Positions 24,110 through 35,711 of a stretch of DNA of 64,000 bases are shown piece after piece. Every line of letters begins with the position of its first letter. The first letter of the stretch is position 1. This stretch comes from Filosporella fistucella (Eukaryota; Ascomycota; Leotiomycetes; Helotiales), in the NCBI GenBank assembly GCA_030077755.1, contig JAQJZZ010000010.1, positions 6,138,001 to 6,202,000 of the forward strand. Reading direction: 5' to 3'. Position numbers and translations under genes: made by a program. Below the pieces are notes generated by a model that worked only from the letters and a program-made list of their open reading frames with translations, was not told where the DNA came from and did no database searches.

Positions 24110-25609
24110 ATGGGTTCAATTGCGATAGAAAATGAACAATGCGACAAGCCTACCTTCTCCGGTAAGGCAAACACTATTGAGTATGCGCGATCACTAGATG
24201 CGAAAGATCATCTTCGATCTTTCAGAGAAAAATTCATCATTCCCTCGAAAGCAAATATAAAGACAAAGAAATTGGCGAAGCCAGGTATTTACCCCGCTCA
24301 CTACATCATGTGATAACTAACAATTGACTAGAATCAAATGATTCATGTATCTATTTTTGTGGAAACTCACTAGGACTTCAACCTCGTGCAGTCTCAGAGT
24401 ATTTGCAAACACACCTTGATACATGGGCTACAATTGGCGTCCATGGTCATTTCCGACATCTTGAGGACTCGCCAATGGTACAATGGCAACTTCTAGCCGA
24501 GCAAGTATCAAAGAATATGGCCCCTATTGTTGGTGCTTCTGCCCTGGAAGTAGGAACTATGGGTTCATTGACTACAAATCTTCATTTGTTGATGGCGAGT
24601 TTCTATAACCCAACAGCCGAGAAAAACAAAATTATTATGGACTGGAAAGCATTTCCAAGTGATTTTTTCACAATCGAATCGCAAATCCGAGGCTACGGAT
24701 ACGACCCAAAAGAATCTATGATCTTGGTGGGACCGGAGGATGGAGAGTATGAGGTTTCTACAGAGAAAATCCTACGGATTATCGATGAGCACGCTTCCAC
24801 AACTGCATTGGTCCTTCTCCCAGGTATCCAATATTATACTGGCCAATTCTTCGACATCAAAACTATTACTGCGTACGCCCAATCCAAAGGGTTGTTGGTG
24901 GGATGGGACTTAGCACATGCTGCTGGGAATGTTCCACTACAGCTTCATGACTGGAATGTCGATTTCGCTGTGTGGTGCACATACAAATATATGAATGCTG
25001 GCCCGGGAGCTATCGCCGGTTTTTATGTGCATGAGAGACATGGAAAGGTGGATTACAGTGAAGGTCAAGACAAGCCAATTTACAGACATAGACTGTCAGG
25101 ATGGTACGGAGGTGATCAGCAGGGACGAATGAATATGGATAATCGTAAGCGGACTTGCTATGTGAGAGAATGGCCAGCTAACACTTCCAGACTTCCGTCC
25201 TAGTCCCGGAGCGAGTGGATATCAAGTTTCGAATCCCTCAGTCATCGATCTCGCATCACTCAGTGCCTCACTTTCAGTCCTTACTCAAACAAATATGGCC
25301 GACATCCGAAAGAAGTCTGTAAAGCTGACTGCTTATTTGGAACATCTTCTATACACAACCAGCGACTCAAACCGGGCGTTCCGAATCATCACACCTGCTA
25401 ACCCCGAGGCACGTGGGACACAACTGAGTGTTCTTTTGAAGCCAGGAAGGCTTGAAACTTTATCTGACATGTTGGAGGATGCCGCTATTGTTGTGGACAA
25501 GAGGAAACCAGATGTCATCAGAGTGGCACCTGTGCCGTTGTATAACACGTATGAGGAGGTGTGGAAATTTGTTCAGATATTTAATGAAGCACTGGCAAAG
25601 TGCGAATAG
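24110..25609 (+). CDS. BNA5: Kynureninase
   Basis: PLP enzyme that cleaves kynurenine or 3-hydroxykynurenine to (hydroxy)anthranilate and alanine in the cytosol. Three exons in phase: 24110-24284, 24332-25144, 25191-25609, giving 468 aa, the usual length. Signatures: [12 protein letters not shown] near residue 65; [30 protein letters not shown] with the Asp that contacts the PLP pyridine nitrogen; [18 protein letters not shown] with the Schiff-base Lys in YKYMN; and [12 protein letters not shown] after the last intron. The start ATG is preceded by a C/T-rich leader. It stands head to head with indoleamine 2,3-dioxygenase, so one intergenic region probably controls two steps of tryptophan breakdown. 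The gene symbol follows the yeast name. Confidence 0.95.
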
Positions 25610-25633
25610 AAGGTTAGACTAAAAATAAAATTA

Positions 25634-26739
25634 TTATTCAACATCAGGCAAGCCTTCTTCAATCTCCATCATCCAAGCTATCTCATCAATCAAATCTTTC
25701 GCCTCCCTCTCACTTAATCTTCCCATGGGTTCTCGTGGTGCACCACCATATCCATGATAATGTTCCAAGATAGCTTTGAATCCAGGTATGGCCCTTTTAG
25801 TTAAGCTCCAGTCGGCTAATGCTAATTTTGCCTGAGCTTTCATGGCCTCTTCTTGCTTCCCTTCCACGAATAGGTTATAGACATTCACACAGGCTCGAGG
25901 GAACACGTTTGCCGCACCCACAATAGCACCCGAACTTCCAACAGCAAGACTTGAAGTGATGAAATCGGCAATTCCAGCAAATGCCATATACTTCTTTACG
26001 TCCGCCTGCTTGGCTGAGGGATAAACTTCGGAGATTGAATCTGTTTCAATAGCAACCCTTGCTAGTTTTCCAACATTTCCACAAGTGAATTTGGTACCAA
26101 TGATATTGGGATGTTGCGAGAGACGAATAAGTACCTCCGAATCGAGATCTATTCCAGAGATAGCACCCGGGTAGTTGTATATTATAATTGGAAGTGGACT
26201 AGAATCTGCGACAAGGGTAAAGTATCGCTCGATTGTTGTGGTATTCATTGCCCATTTGAAGAATGAGGGAGTGAGAAGAAGCACTGCATCACCTCCCGCA
26301 GATGCAGCTTCGTGACACAGTGAGAGGGTGCCCCGAACAGACTGGTCTGAGGCTCCGACAATTATTGGTAGATTATGGAAGCCTGCTGAAGAGAGAGCTT
26401 TGCGGGTTTGAGAGGTGACGAGTGAGCGCTCATGAGGAGAGAGGTAGACCGCTTCGCCGTTCGAGCCGTTAGTGACAATACCTGAAGTAAATGTCAGTAA
26501 AAACATTTCTGTCACATTCAGGATGATGTATCAGAAAGAAATGACCGGATTCTGCTTGGGTTGGCTGGAAAATAGGAGAGTGACGTGCCAGCTACACCAG
26601 CTTTTGCAAGACGAACAGCGTGCCGACTAATAATGTCGAGGTCCAAATCTTCCGTCCCTCTTTGAAAGAATACTTGTGTTGGAGCGTATATTCCCGGTAT
26701 GAGACTATTAAGACTCAATGGAGGTTTGAATTCTCCCAT
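25634..26739 (-). CDS. DHDPS/NAL-family aldolase, probably 2-keto-3-deoxy sugar-acid aldolase
   Basis: Class I aldolase of the dihydrodipicolinate synthase family, 332 aa from two exons: 26739-26589 and 26481-25634. Visible motifs: GIYAPTQVFFQRG at the N-terminus; TNGSNGEAVYLSPHER, the substrate carboxylate loop; IIIYNYPGAISG with the catalytic Tyr; and NIIGTKFTCGN with the Schiff-base Lys. Fungal members include the 2-keto-3-deoxy-L-galactonate aldolase of galacturonate breakdown, which produces pyruvate and an aldehyde. The head-to-head neighbour is an acid-sugar dehydratase, whose product class is the substrate class of such aldolases; this strongly suggests consecutive steps. The intron only joins in frame (VAG|IVTNGS) with a GC donor at 26588, an uncommon splice type. 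The exact substrate is not fixed by sequence. Confidence 0.9.
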
Positions 26740-27564
26740 ATCGAGACTTGGTTCTTGAATACAGTGTAAAGAGAAAGAACTGTTTCATGAACGGAGCAGC
26801 AGGAGCAAAATGTTAAGAAGTATCGGTGGGATATACCCGAACTTTCCAGCGAAGCAAGTTCCTTTTTCTTCAGCTGGAATGGATAGTAGTTCAAGAAATT
26901 TATATTAAAGAAGAAAAAACTACAGGTATATCAAGTGAGGAGTTCCAACCTGGAGCTGGAAGTTATGCGCATCTTAGTGTGGTCGAATCCGCTTCCTAGG
27001 AATCACTGAGCCCAATTGGCCATAGACAATCGAGCAGAAATATCTTTTCGAATTCAAATACCAACTTGACAAGAAAACGGATCACTCTGGGCCTGAAAGT
27101 TTTGGTCAGGGAATAGTGTATTTGCGTTTCTATAGCGGCGGGGAGAGGCGGTAAATGGGTTTCCATCTACGACTCGGGGTCATGTCAGGGGGGGGAAGGT
27201 GGTTATGCGGGGTAATGCGGGGTGTCCTGAAAGTGGGTGAACATCTCACTGCTCCACCAACCAATCAATCACCATGCCGCCTTTCCCCGTCATTGCTCGT
27301 ATCGATTATTGGCACCAAACTGGCATAGCAATAGTGGGACTTAGCTATCCAGACCCGACTTGCTTCAAATTTTGTGCAATTGAGTTGATCATGGTGGGGA
27401 GCTGGGGGCATTTGCAGATAAGTGGTTCATTCAGCTTTTCTTATTCATTCTACCCTTAACTCTTATCCAGCTTGAAATAAATATTCTGCTAGAGATTCAA
27501 TCATTCTACCTGCTTGTATTCTCCATCTTTATTTCTACAATTCTCTCAATACACTCTAGACAAG
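26740..27564. promoter_or_regulatory. Divergent promoter, aldolase / dehydratase
   Basis: 825 bp between the two start codons. At 27206-27225 there are two overlapping-phase copies, TGCGGGGTAAT then TGCGGGGTGT, placing CGG triplets 10 bp apart as a direct repeat. CGGGGAGAGGCGG lies at 27139-27151. GCGGGG also fits the CreA carbon-repressor consensus (SYGGRG), and CGG repeats fit Zn2Cys6 binding. The same 11-mer recurs inverted at 34187-34197. A small ORF at 27274-27459 has no domain and is probably leader sequence. Confidence 0.6.
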
Positions 27565-29181
27565 ATGGGCAGCATAACACCGGTTTCCAAATCCATTGAC
27601 GTCTCAAATGTCGAGATTCTTGGATTCACTGTCACAGATCTTCGTTTCCCAACGAGTCTGGATGGTGTTGGATCAGATGCCATGCATGTAGGAACAAATG
27701 GATCACATCCTTACCTACGTCTCATAACCAATCACCCAGATCTCGTGGGTGAAGGAATAGTTAGTAAACTCCTAAAATTCTCTCCTTGAAAGCCACTCTT
27801 CATCAACACAAAATTACCTGCTTACAAAAGTGACAATTAGGCATTCAGCAACGGCCGTGGCAGTGAACTCATTTGTATGGCCCTCCAGATTTTCGCGACC
27901 CGAGTAGTGGGCAAGACTCTCCACGAACTTACGCGGAACATGGGCAAAACTTTCCGATATATGGTGTCGGACTCACAATATCGATGGCTGGGGCCTGAAA
28001 AATCGGTAACTCACCTTGCAGTGGCTGGTGTCCTGAATGCTGTCTGGGACTTGTGGGGAAAAGTACTGCAGAAGCCAGTATGGCAAATCGTCTGCGAGAT
28101 GAGTCCACAGGAAATTGTAGCTTGCATAGATTTCAGATACATCACAGATGTCATCACACCCGAAGAGGGGATTAAAATGCTGGAGAAAACGCAGAAGGGA
28201 AAACAAGACAGGCTGAGGGAAGCATGGGAGAACACGGCAGTGCCTGCATATACTACAAGTCCCGGATGGATGGCTTTTAGTGGAGACAGAATGCGGGAGG
28301 TACTGAAGGAGACAATCGAACAGGGTTATACCACATTCAAGTTCAAAGTCGGAACTGGAGTGGAGGTTGACCGTGAAAGGCTAAGAGCTGTAAGAGATGT
28401 GTTGGGGTATGATGGAAAGTATCAGATTATGATTGATGCCAACCAAGTATGATACTCCTAACGAATCTAGGCAATGGCTGACGAGTTATAGGTATGGAGT
28501 GTACCAGAAGCAATAGAATACATGAAACACTTGGTTGAGTTCAAGCCAGTGTTCATTGAAGGTACTTTATTCATGATTGAAGCAAGGGACATTCTCTGAC
28601 TGCAAATAGAACCAACAAATCCAGACGACGTTCTTGGCCACGCTACAATTCGTAAAGCTCTTAAGCCATACGGTGTCGGTGTGGCTACAGGTGAAGCAGC
28701 TCAGAATCGTGTTACTTTCAAGCAACTTCTGCAAGCCGAAGCTACGGACGTCTGCCAGATCGATGCCGTTCGATTAGGAAGTGTCAATGAATGCCTTGTA
28801 CGCTTAATTTCACGTTTAAAACTATTCATAACACTAACATCACCGTAGGCTGTGATGCTCATGGCTCTCAAATATTCTGTTCCCTGTGTGCCACATAACG
28901 GAGCAATGGGTTTGACCGAGCTGACCTCCCATTTGAGCACCATCGACTACATTGCGATCTCTGGCCGTAAATCCATGTTGGAAAATGCAGACAGTCACCG
29001 TGAAAATCTGAGGCATCCAAGCAAGATTATTGATGCACATTATGTGACACCTTTGGAGCCCGGATACTCCACAGGATATACAGAGGAGGCTTTGAGAAAG
29101 TATGTATATCCAGATGGTGAGTTCTGGAGAAGTGATGTCGGACAAGAGATTATGAGAGCTCCAACAGGTGGAGAGCTATAG
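27565..29181 (+). CDS. Enolase-superfamily acid-sugar dehydratase (L-fuconate / L-galactonate dehydratase-like)
   Basis: Removes water from a six-carbon aldonate to give a 2-keto-3-deoxy acid. Five exons in phase: 27565-27759, 27841-28446, 28492-28561, 28610-28797, 28849-29181, giving 463 aa. Visible catalytic elements: FKFKVGTG (KxK base pair of the superfamily), MIDANQVWS (first metal ligand Asp), VFIEEPTNPDD (second ligand Glu), [10 protein letters not shown] (third ligand Glu) and VPHNGAMGL with the general His. The N-terminal part [17 protein letters not shown] and the stretch [24 protein letters not shown] are characteristic of the fuconate dehydratase/ENOSF1 and fungal LGD1 group. It pairs with the divergent DHDPS-family aldolase. 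Whether the substrate is L-galactonate, L-fuconate or L-rhamnonate is not decided by sequence. Confidence 0.92.
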
Positions 29182-29358
29182 TTGTACAGTATGATGATTT
29201 TCATTGCTTTTCAACATTAGTGAAAGTAAGTCACGTAGGTGAAAGAAACCGTACTTCAATATAATTAGAATATTTCGTGAATTTTGGTATACCTGAAACC
29301 CATCACTGAGGCAGGAGACCCAACGTCAGGCACAAGTTATGATCGCCAATGACGTCTA

Positions 29359-31404
29359 TTATACGAAAGCTAACAGTCTTTGTTTTCGCTGCATGTCTTG
29401 GATGATAGAAATAACAGTATCAATGCTTGAATTGGGGGATGCCCAAGGTTTGATATTTTCGATGGCAAGTGATTGAAGCTCGCGAATATCAGGAACGAGG
29501 TGACTCAAACTCGGCGAAAGCGAAGATAAAGTGAGAACAACTATTGCTCCAAGGGACCTGTAATAGTTAGAAATGGAGTCAGATTTTTTGTAGATGGGAG
29601 ACTGACGACAGGGAGAAGGTCCAGGTGTACTGGCTCGGTCGCTGTAGAATTTTCGTCGTGCTGTGAAGGTACAGCCTGCAGCTCTGCAAACAAATTCCAC
29701 ATTTCTCCAGTACAGAATCAGATACGTGAATGGTTGGATTTGCAATGACATATAATACAAATGGTCGATAGATGATATGCCTTGTAGCATAGTACCTAAT
29801 TCGTAGGACAGTCTCTCTATCATTCGCGGCGAGATCGATGTCGAGACTGGGTCGGAACGGCTCAGGAATTGATTCGTACCAGAGCTCGAGTTGACGATGC
29901 AGCTCATCACATATGGATGTAGCAGTTGAGAGACTTCTGCCAGGAATGAGTTCTGAAACCGAGAGAGTTGTTGAAGAGAGTGTTGATGTCCGCGGGTAGA
30001 GCGAGTTGTGAATGCGATTGAGTAGGCGTCTGATTGAAATTTCAGCAAGGTAGCATGTTGATTCCAGTGGCTCAAGATTGCCGCAGTCTGGTAAGTTTGT
30101 TTCGTCTATTAGTTGTTGAAGCCCGCTCTGAGGTAGTTCTAGTTCGGCAAGACGATCACATTCGATGAGAAAACAGGACCAGAACAGGCGCAGGATGGTA
30201 TCTCGGGAGCTGGGATCGTCCTCTTGTGAATTGAAACTGCATCAATTAGCTTTTGCGATTGCTAAGTACAATATACATACCGAGAAAGTTTCGATTGGAG
30301 CATCGTTGAAGCAGAGTAGATGAGACGCCAGCTTTGAAGAGGCCTCACAATATACGCAAAATATACAGAAGCAAGCACCAAAGCCTGAGGTAACAAAATG
30401 TTCCAAGAAAATGACCATGATGACATAGCTATCAGACTAGGCAACGCGGACTGCATATATTCCATCCCAGGAGGTCTTGCACCACTCTCCATCGATTGCG
30501 GGGTCAATGCTGCTGAACCTAGTGCGAAGACTACCATGCATAAAGCAGACTCTACACTCGAGTCAAAGCCGACTTCAAGGAATCGGGAGTATATGGTATG
30601 AAATGTATCTCGATCCAAAATTGGATGACAAGGGTACGCATCTGCAAAAAAAGCCGCAACCAAGTAATCCGTAACTTCTTTGTTGATATGAACTTCGGAC
30701 AATGGAATGCCCCAGCCATCAAATGTCAACTCAGGCGGTAGCTGACTCCTTGATTCTAAGAGATAGAACAGATCATTTGGATATTCTCCTACTAAAGCTT
30801 TCATCTCAGGGAGGCATAGCAAATAGCTTGAAGAGGTGTTGTGTTTGACCGGAATTGTAAGTGGTGGGGGCTCAGCGAGATCAGATTGCAGTCCACTTTG
30901 ATGCCAAGGTCGAGGAGTGAACCCTACACCATTGGAGGACGTTGCCATGGGTGACTCTATATGAGGTGAGGTATGGGAGTGGGGACTTGTAGGTGAAGCT
31001 ACCGACAAAGCCCTGGCAAGTTCTGCACGAGAAGGTCGTGATTGAATCTCGACAGACAACGCAGCAACATTCTCAGTATGCCGCTCAAGTAGCGATTCGA
31101 TGTCCTGAAGTCTGTTCAATATCTCTCTGCTTCCGGATCCCTCGATTCTGGCAAAAACTAAACTTTACATCCATAATCCGGGGGCGAAAGAGAATACCTC
31201 TGGATTGGAAGATCATCATATTGACAGTCTGCTTCAGCTTCCGTACAATTTGAGCATCGAGGCCTTTTGGCGTCACATTTTCTCTTTCTGTAGTCGATTT
31301 TAGAGACGAGTATATTGGGACTTTGATTGTAGCAACGAAAAGGTAACTTACCTGTGACGACAAAATTTACATGCCAACCCCACTCTTCGGCGGCTGTAGC
31401 TCAT
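29359..31404 (-). CDS. Zn2Cys6 transcription factor inside the sugar-acid cluster, about 612 aa
   Basis: Five exons in phase: 31404-31352, 31287-31198, 31147-30281, 30236-29607, 29557-29359. The zinc cluster is built across intron 1: ACKFCRHR then KRKCDAKRPRCSNCTEAEADC, six Cys, followed after intron 2 by a short heptad stretch (EILNRLQDIESLLERHTENV). The fungal transcription factor domain starts around residue 150 (FFADAYPCHPILDRDTFHTIY) and continues past intron 3 with ILRLFWSCFLIECDRLAELELP. The start is the only ATG giving an intact first Cys pair. It lies between the dehydratase and the MFS porter, so the likely role is pathway-specific control of the cluster. TGCGGGGTA occurs upstream of its own start at 31625-31633. 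Confidence 0.92.
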
Positions 31405-31910
31405 TGCCTCGGCCTTTGGTATTGTAAAATTAATAAAACATGTAAACCTATTTGTATTTACTTTACATTGTCCAGGGGAGGGTCAAGGGGATTTGCAGTT
31501 GATTCAAGAAAATGTTGTAAAGTTTTCAGGTTCGTAATGTTAGGGAATTTCTTCAGCTGATTTATGGGCTGTCGGCCCACCGTAAATCCCCACCGAACGC
31601 TAAATCTGTACCATGTGAGGGTTTTGCGGGGTAGTCAAGCCAGCTTTACGGGCAGATCCAGGCGTTCGGAAATTTGGCCTTCGCACCCTCTTGGTCTGTC
31701 GAATCACTGAGGTGCTCAAGTGAATTGTCAAACACCGAGTAATTATAGATCATCAAATGGAGGAGATCTCTCATTTCATTATGAACATGTACATTGTCCG
31801 AAAAATCAACAACTCTTGTCATCTTATATATCTACAACAGCAAAATCGAAAACTCGACACTATATGTGATCAAGGGCACGAGCTTCTTCAAGCCGCGACG
31901 GGGGCGAGCC
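31405..31910. promoter_or_regulatory. Promoter of the cluster regulator, with GCGGGGTA motif
   Basis: About 500 bp between the regulator start and the stop of the MFS gene; both are minus-strand genes. TGCGGGGTA sits at 31625-31633, 221 bp upstream of the regulator ATG, suggesting possible autoregulation. The rest holds no gene. Confidence 0.45.
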
Positions 31911-33650
31911 TTAAACCACTCTCTCAACGTGGCTTGAAATTTCACGCCTCTTAGAATCCAATACTCCCTCTCCAACCTCTGCTGCAGCACCTTCCTCAAT
32001 TCTCCTCGTCTCAGCATCGATGAATAGTTGGGGCCTTTCTCTTCTCGTCAAATTTGGATCTCTGAATACAAATAGCTTCTTGTCATGTATGAAAATCTCA
32101 TCCATATCCTCAAGTGTCCGTCGAGAGGTTTCTGGGTAAAGACAGAAAACGATTGGAAAGTAAGCGTAACAAATAATTGCGAAGATAAGGTAGAATCTCC
32201 AATGCAAATTGTTGACGCCAATTTTGGTGAATTGAGTGACGATAAACCCTCCCATCCAATTCGTTGCAGTTGCCGCAGCTGCCCCTCGTGTCCTCCACCC
32301 GAGCGAGTTGATTTCAGAATTGTAGACCCAAGGGACTTTTGCAAAGCTGGTTCCGTAGAAGAAATAGTAGAGGAAGAACATGGATGTTGTCACTGCTCCC
32401 ATCTATAGTGCCATTAGTACACTCCAAGAGTCCGGTGATAAGTGATCGGCTTACAGTCTTTTTTTGTGACGGATCTGATTCAGCAGTTCGTAGGCACAAT
32501 GCAGCGATGAGATAGCAGGACCCCATTGTCACTGAACCATACAACATGAGCTTTCGTCTTCCAACGAGGTCAATCAATAGAAGACAACAGAATGCAGCGC
32601 CGAGGTAAGATGTGCCGTTGCAAGCTGTCAAGAGTCGACTCATCTGTTGATCGAAGCCGACACTTTGTTGTAACAAGGTTGGTAGGTAGTAACCTAGAAC
32701 TTGTTAGCCATACTCCTGCAAAGTTCACATTGCGGCATACCCAATGCATTGACTCCGCTAAACTGCTGCATAAATTGCGTGCCACAAGACAGTAACAGTC
32801 GACGAAAGTTTTGAGTCTTGTCCCTGAACATTAACACATCCATCACCGGTGTCCTATCTTTGCGTTCTTGATCCAGGGAAGTCTTGATTGACAAGTATTC
32901 TGCCTCAACCTCTGGGTCGTGGATATCGACATTCTTTCCAGTCAGTCTCCTGATGACCTCAAGGGCATCTTCATGGCGATCTTGCAATAGCAACCAACGT
33001 GGAGATTCCGGCACAAATATGAGGACTGATGAGACAATGATTGGGAATATCAGCTGGAAAGCCAATGGGAATCTCCATTGCAGAGCGCCACCGGTAAAGT
33101 AGAGGCCGTAGTTCATCCAGTTGGCGAGGCAAAATGCTGCAGTATTACACAGGCTGCCTACGACAACAAGTTTTCCCCGTATGCGAGGCTTGGAACATTC
33201 GGCTTGGTAGACAGGACATGTTGATGAAGTCAGGCCCATTCCGAATCCATTGATAATTCGACCGACGATCATTTGAGGGAGATGGAACGCAGAGATTTGG
33301 AGTACCGCTCCGACCGTATTAGCAGTAAGGCCGAGTACTATCGTTTTCTTCCTACCCATCTTGTCACCCAGCGTGAATGCAGTGATGGCTCCAAAGAAAG
33401 CCCCAAGAGCGAAGCAACTGGAAGTGATGCCGGAAATATTTGCTTCGTTTGTTTCGGGAAACCATTTTTTGAAGTCCTTCGATATCAAGACGCCACTGAA
33501 GACACCCTAGAGATATTATTAGTATCAAGTAGTGCGAGGCAGAGGCTTTCCAACCTGATCGTAACCGAACCACGACATTGATGCTGCATTGGCGAGGGTG
33601 ATGAAGAAGATGAGCCAATTGCCATCTAGGCTGTTCGTAGAGATTGCCAT
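31911..33650 (-). CDS. MFS sugar porter, 530 aa
   Basis: Plasma-membrane proton-coupled uptake of a sugar or sugar acid. Four exons in phase: 33650-33555, 33506-32741, 32693-32455, 32402-31911. Twelve hydrophobic segments can be followed. Sugar-porter signatures: FGYDQGVFSG in helix 1, LGDKMGRKKTIVLG in the loop 2-3, NGFGMGLTSSTCPVYQAE and KPRIRGKLV (the PxYxxE..RG motif), PESPRWLLLQ at the end of helix 6, QQFSGVNALGYY near helix 7, and PETSRRTLEDMDEIF at the end of helix 12. It is divergent to the reductase gene and next to the cluster regulator, so it probably imports the compound degraded by the aldolase/dehydratase pair. Substrate is not readable from sequence. Confidence 0.93.
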
Positions 33651-34417
33651 GATTATTTAACTTGGTAGGAAGTTGATCTGGTAGAATTCTCGTCTATAAA
33701 ATGAACCACAGATGAGAGTTGCCGAATTGAGGACTCTGCAAGCTGCTCAACGACAGAGTTGTTAGACGGAACGATATCGATATCGTGGAGTCGATTGGAG
33801 GTGAAGATAGATGATCAGCGCTTGCCTTATATAAATTCGCGTCTTAAGCCTCATACTGGGGTAGCTGCAACCCCAGATATTCCCCATGAGTGTCAATCCC
33901 ATCTCTCTGGAGAAATCCTGGAAGCGTTCAAACGAGTCGAACCATTTGTCAGGCCCGTGCCGCGGGGAAAGGCGGACGTCTCCCAAGGAGGTGGAAAGCC
34001 AAGCGTTACTAACGGAAGAAATCTTCCATTATAAGGCCTCAGGACCGAGCCTTGAGATACTCTTTGTGTATGGTCGCGGAAAGGCGGCAGTACCCTATTA
34101 TCTTGCTAATATAAAAATGTCTCAATGTAGCATATTCTGTAGTTCACCAAAAATGGGATGAGTCGGTAGAATTTGCGAGATTGTAAATTACCCCGCACTT
34201 TGAGCGAGTAACCAATTTCTGCGGGGAAAGGTGGCATCGAGAGCGAAAGAATTGCCATTAAAATTATTGCGACGATTGCATAGATAATCCCTGAAGTTAC
34301 TATAGATGAGCACGCGGTTTTAAAAGATACTAATTAATGTGAGGCTGAATTTTTGACCGTCATCATTATCTGCGCCAAACTTCTCGTCTCAGATTTTGAT
34401 CTGAGATCTTTCACAAG
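33651..34417. promoter_or_regulatory. Divergent promoter, MFS porter / reductase, with repeated G-rich motifs
   Basis: 767 bp between divergent starts. Contains GCGGGGAAAGGCGG at 33962-33975, GCGGAAAGGCGG at 34076-34087, GCGGGGAAAGGTGG at 34221-34234 and, on the minus strand, TGCGGGGTAAT at 34187-34197, identical to the copy upstream of the dehydratase. Candidate sites for the cluster Zn2Cys6 protein or for CreA. Confidence 0.55.
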
Positions 34418-35562
34418 ATGGAAGTATCGTAAGTCTTCACCAGGAACTGGAAAAACTCCTGTATGCTAACAAGCACACGGTTATGTACTTGACTATGTAC
34501 TTGTTACAGGCGCCACTGGCTTCATTGGTGCACATGTTGTCGACGAATTGCTTAGACGTGGACTGAAAGTTCGAGGTGCAACACGTTCAATGTCAAAAGC
34601 CAAAGCGATGCTAGAAGCACGTCCAAAGTTTGCATCGAACTTAGATTTTGTTCAAATCCAAGATTTCGAACAGCTAGGCGTATTCGATGAAGCAGTCAAA
34701 GGTGTCGATGCCGTTATACATGTCGCAAGTGTATGTCTCTCGTCTTTGCCCACAAGGAATACAATTACCAGCTGGGAATTGGCTAACGCGCTACAAGCCA
34801 TTTACATACGACACGAAAGATAACGAGAAAGAATTGATTCTACCTGCGATAAACGGTGTGCGTTCAATCCTTCAAGCTGCTGCAAAAACTCCTTCCGTCA
34901 AGAGGATCGTCCTCACATCTTCATTTGCCTCCGTCTTGGACGTACATCGTAAAGCTCCTCCGTACTTTACCTACACTGCCAAAGACTGGAACCCCCTCAC
35001 TTATGAGGAGTCCATCTCTCCAGAAACCTCTGCCGTTGTTGCTTACCGTGGCTCCAAGAAATTCGCTGAGCTTGCAGCGTGGTCTTTTATTGAGAATGAA
35101 AGTCCTTCCTTCGATATCGTTACTCTCTGTCCACCAATGACATTTGGACCCATTGTACATCCTGTGAGCAAAGTAGAGGATCTTAATGAAAGCAATGCCA
35201 TATTATGGAAGATTGCGACTGGAAATGGGTTGCCAGTTGCGAGAGTACCCTTTTGGATTGATGTTCGGGACTTGGCCAAGATACATGTTGAGGCCTTACT
35301 GAAGAAGGAGGTGGGTAATAGAAGGTTTGTTCCTGCGAGCCCAGAACGGTTTTCGTATTCTATGGCAGCAGGAATTATGATAAAGGAGTTTGACTGGGCG
35401 AAAGAAAAAGTGAGGGTGGTAGAGGAACAGAAGATTGACGCTAGCCATGGGTTGGATGGTGAAGAGGTGACGAGAGAATTGGGGGTGAGATATAGAACTT
35501 TCGAGGAGACAGTGGTTGACTTGATAGGGCAGGCAAAGGAATTGAGTGCAAATATTGCGTGA
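34418..35562 (+). CDS. NAD(P)-dependent reductase of the extended SDR (ketoreductase / DFR-like) family
   Basis: About 340 aa. Certain exons are roughly 34476-34730 and 34798-35562 (phase 0 at the second intron, with a good branch site GGCTAACG). The Rossmann motif TGATGFIGAHV opens the protein, GVDAVIHVAS ends exon 2, and YRGSK gives the YxxxK catalytic pair; TLCPPMTFGP is typical of this cinnamoyl-CoA-reductase/GRE2-like group. Such enzymes reduce aldehydes or ketones, for example pathway-derived aldehydes. The start is unresolved: the only nearby ATG (34418) followed by GTAAGT gives 11 nt of exon 1, which does not keep phase with the available acceptors (34473 or 34509). A 12-nt near-duplication TATGTACTTGAC/TATGTACTTGTT lies exactly there. 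Confidence 0.82.
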
Positions 35563-35711
35563 CGAAAAGTCAAAGAATCCCACACAAGCAACTTCTCTGC
35601 TATCTGACATCACGTTTATGTAGCAAAGAATCAATTGACTATCTCATGCTAAAGGTGGAGCGGCATAGAATTAGGCATCAAGAGTCTCATTTCTCCCAAA
35701 TACATAAAAGT

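Noticed and set aside
27274..27459. Plus-strand ORF in the aldolase/dehydratase promoter
   Set aside because: No domain, lies in the regulatory region with G-rich motifs; probably leader or chance.
34856..35634. Several long ORFs on both strands over the reductase
   Set aside because: Shadows of the reductase exon, which has the Rossmann and YxxxK motifs.
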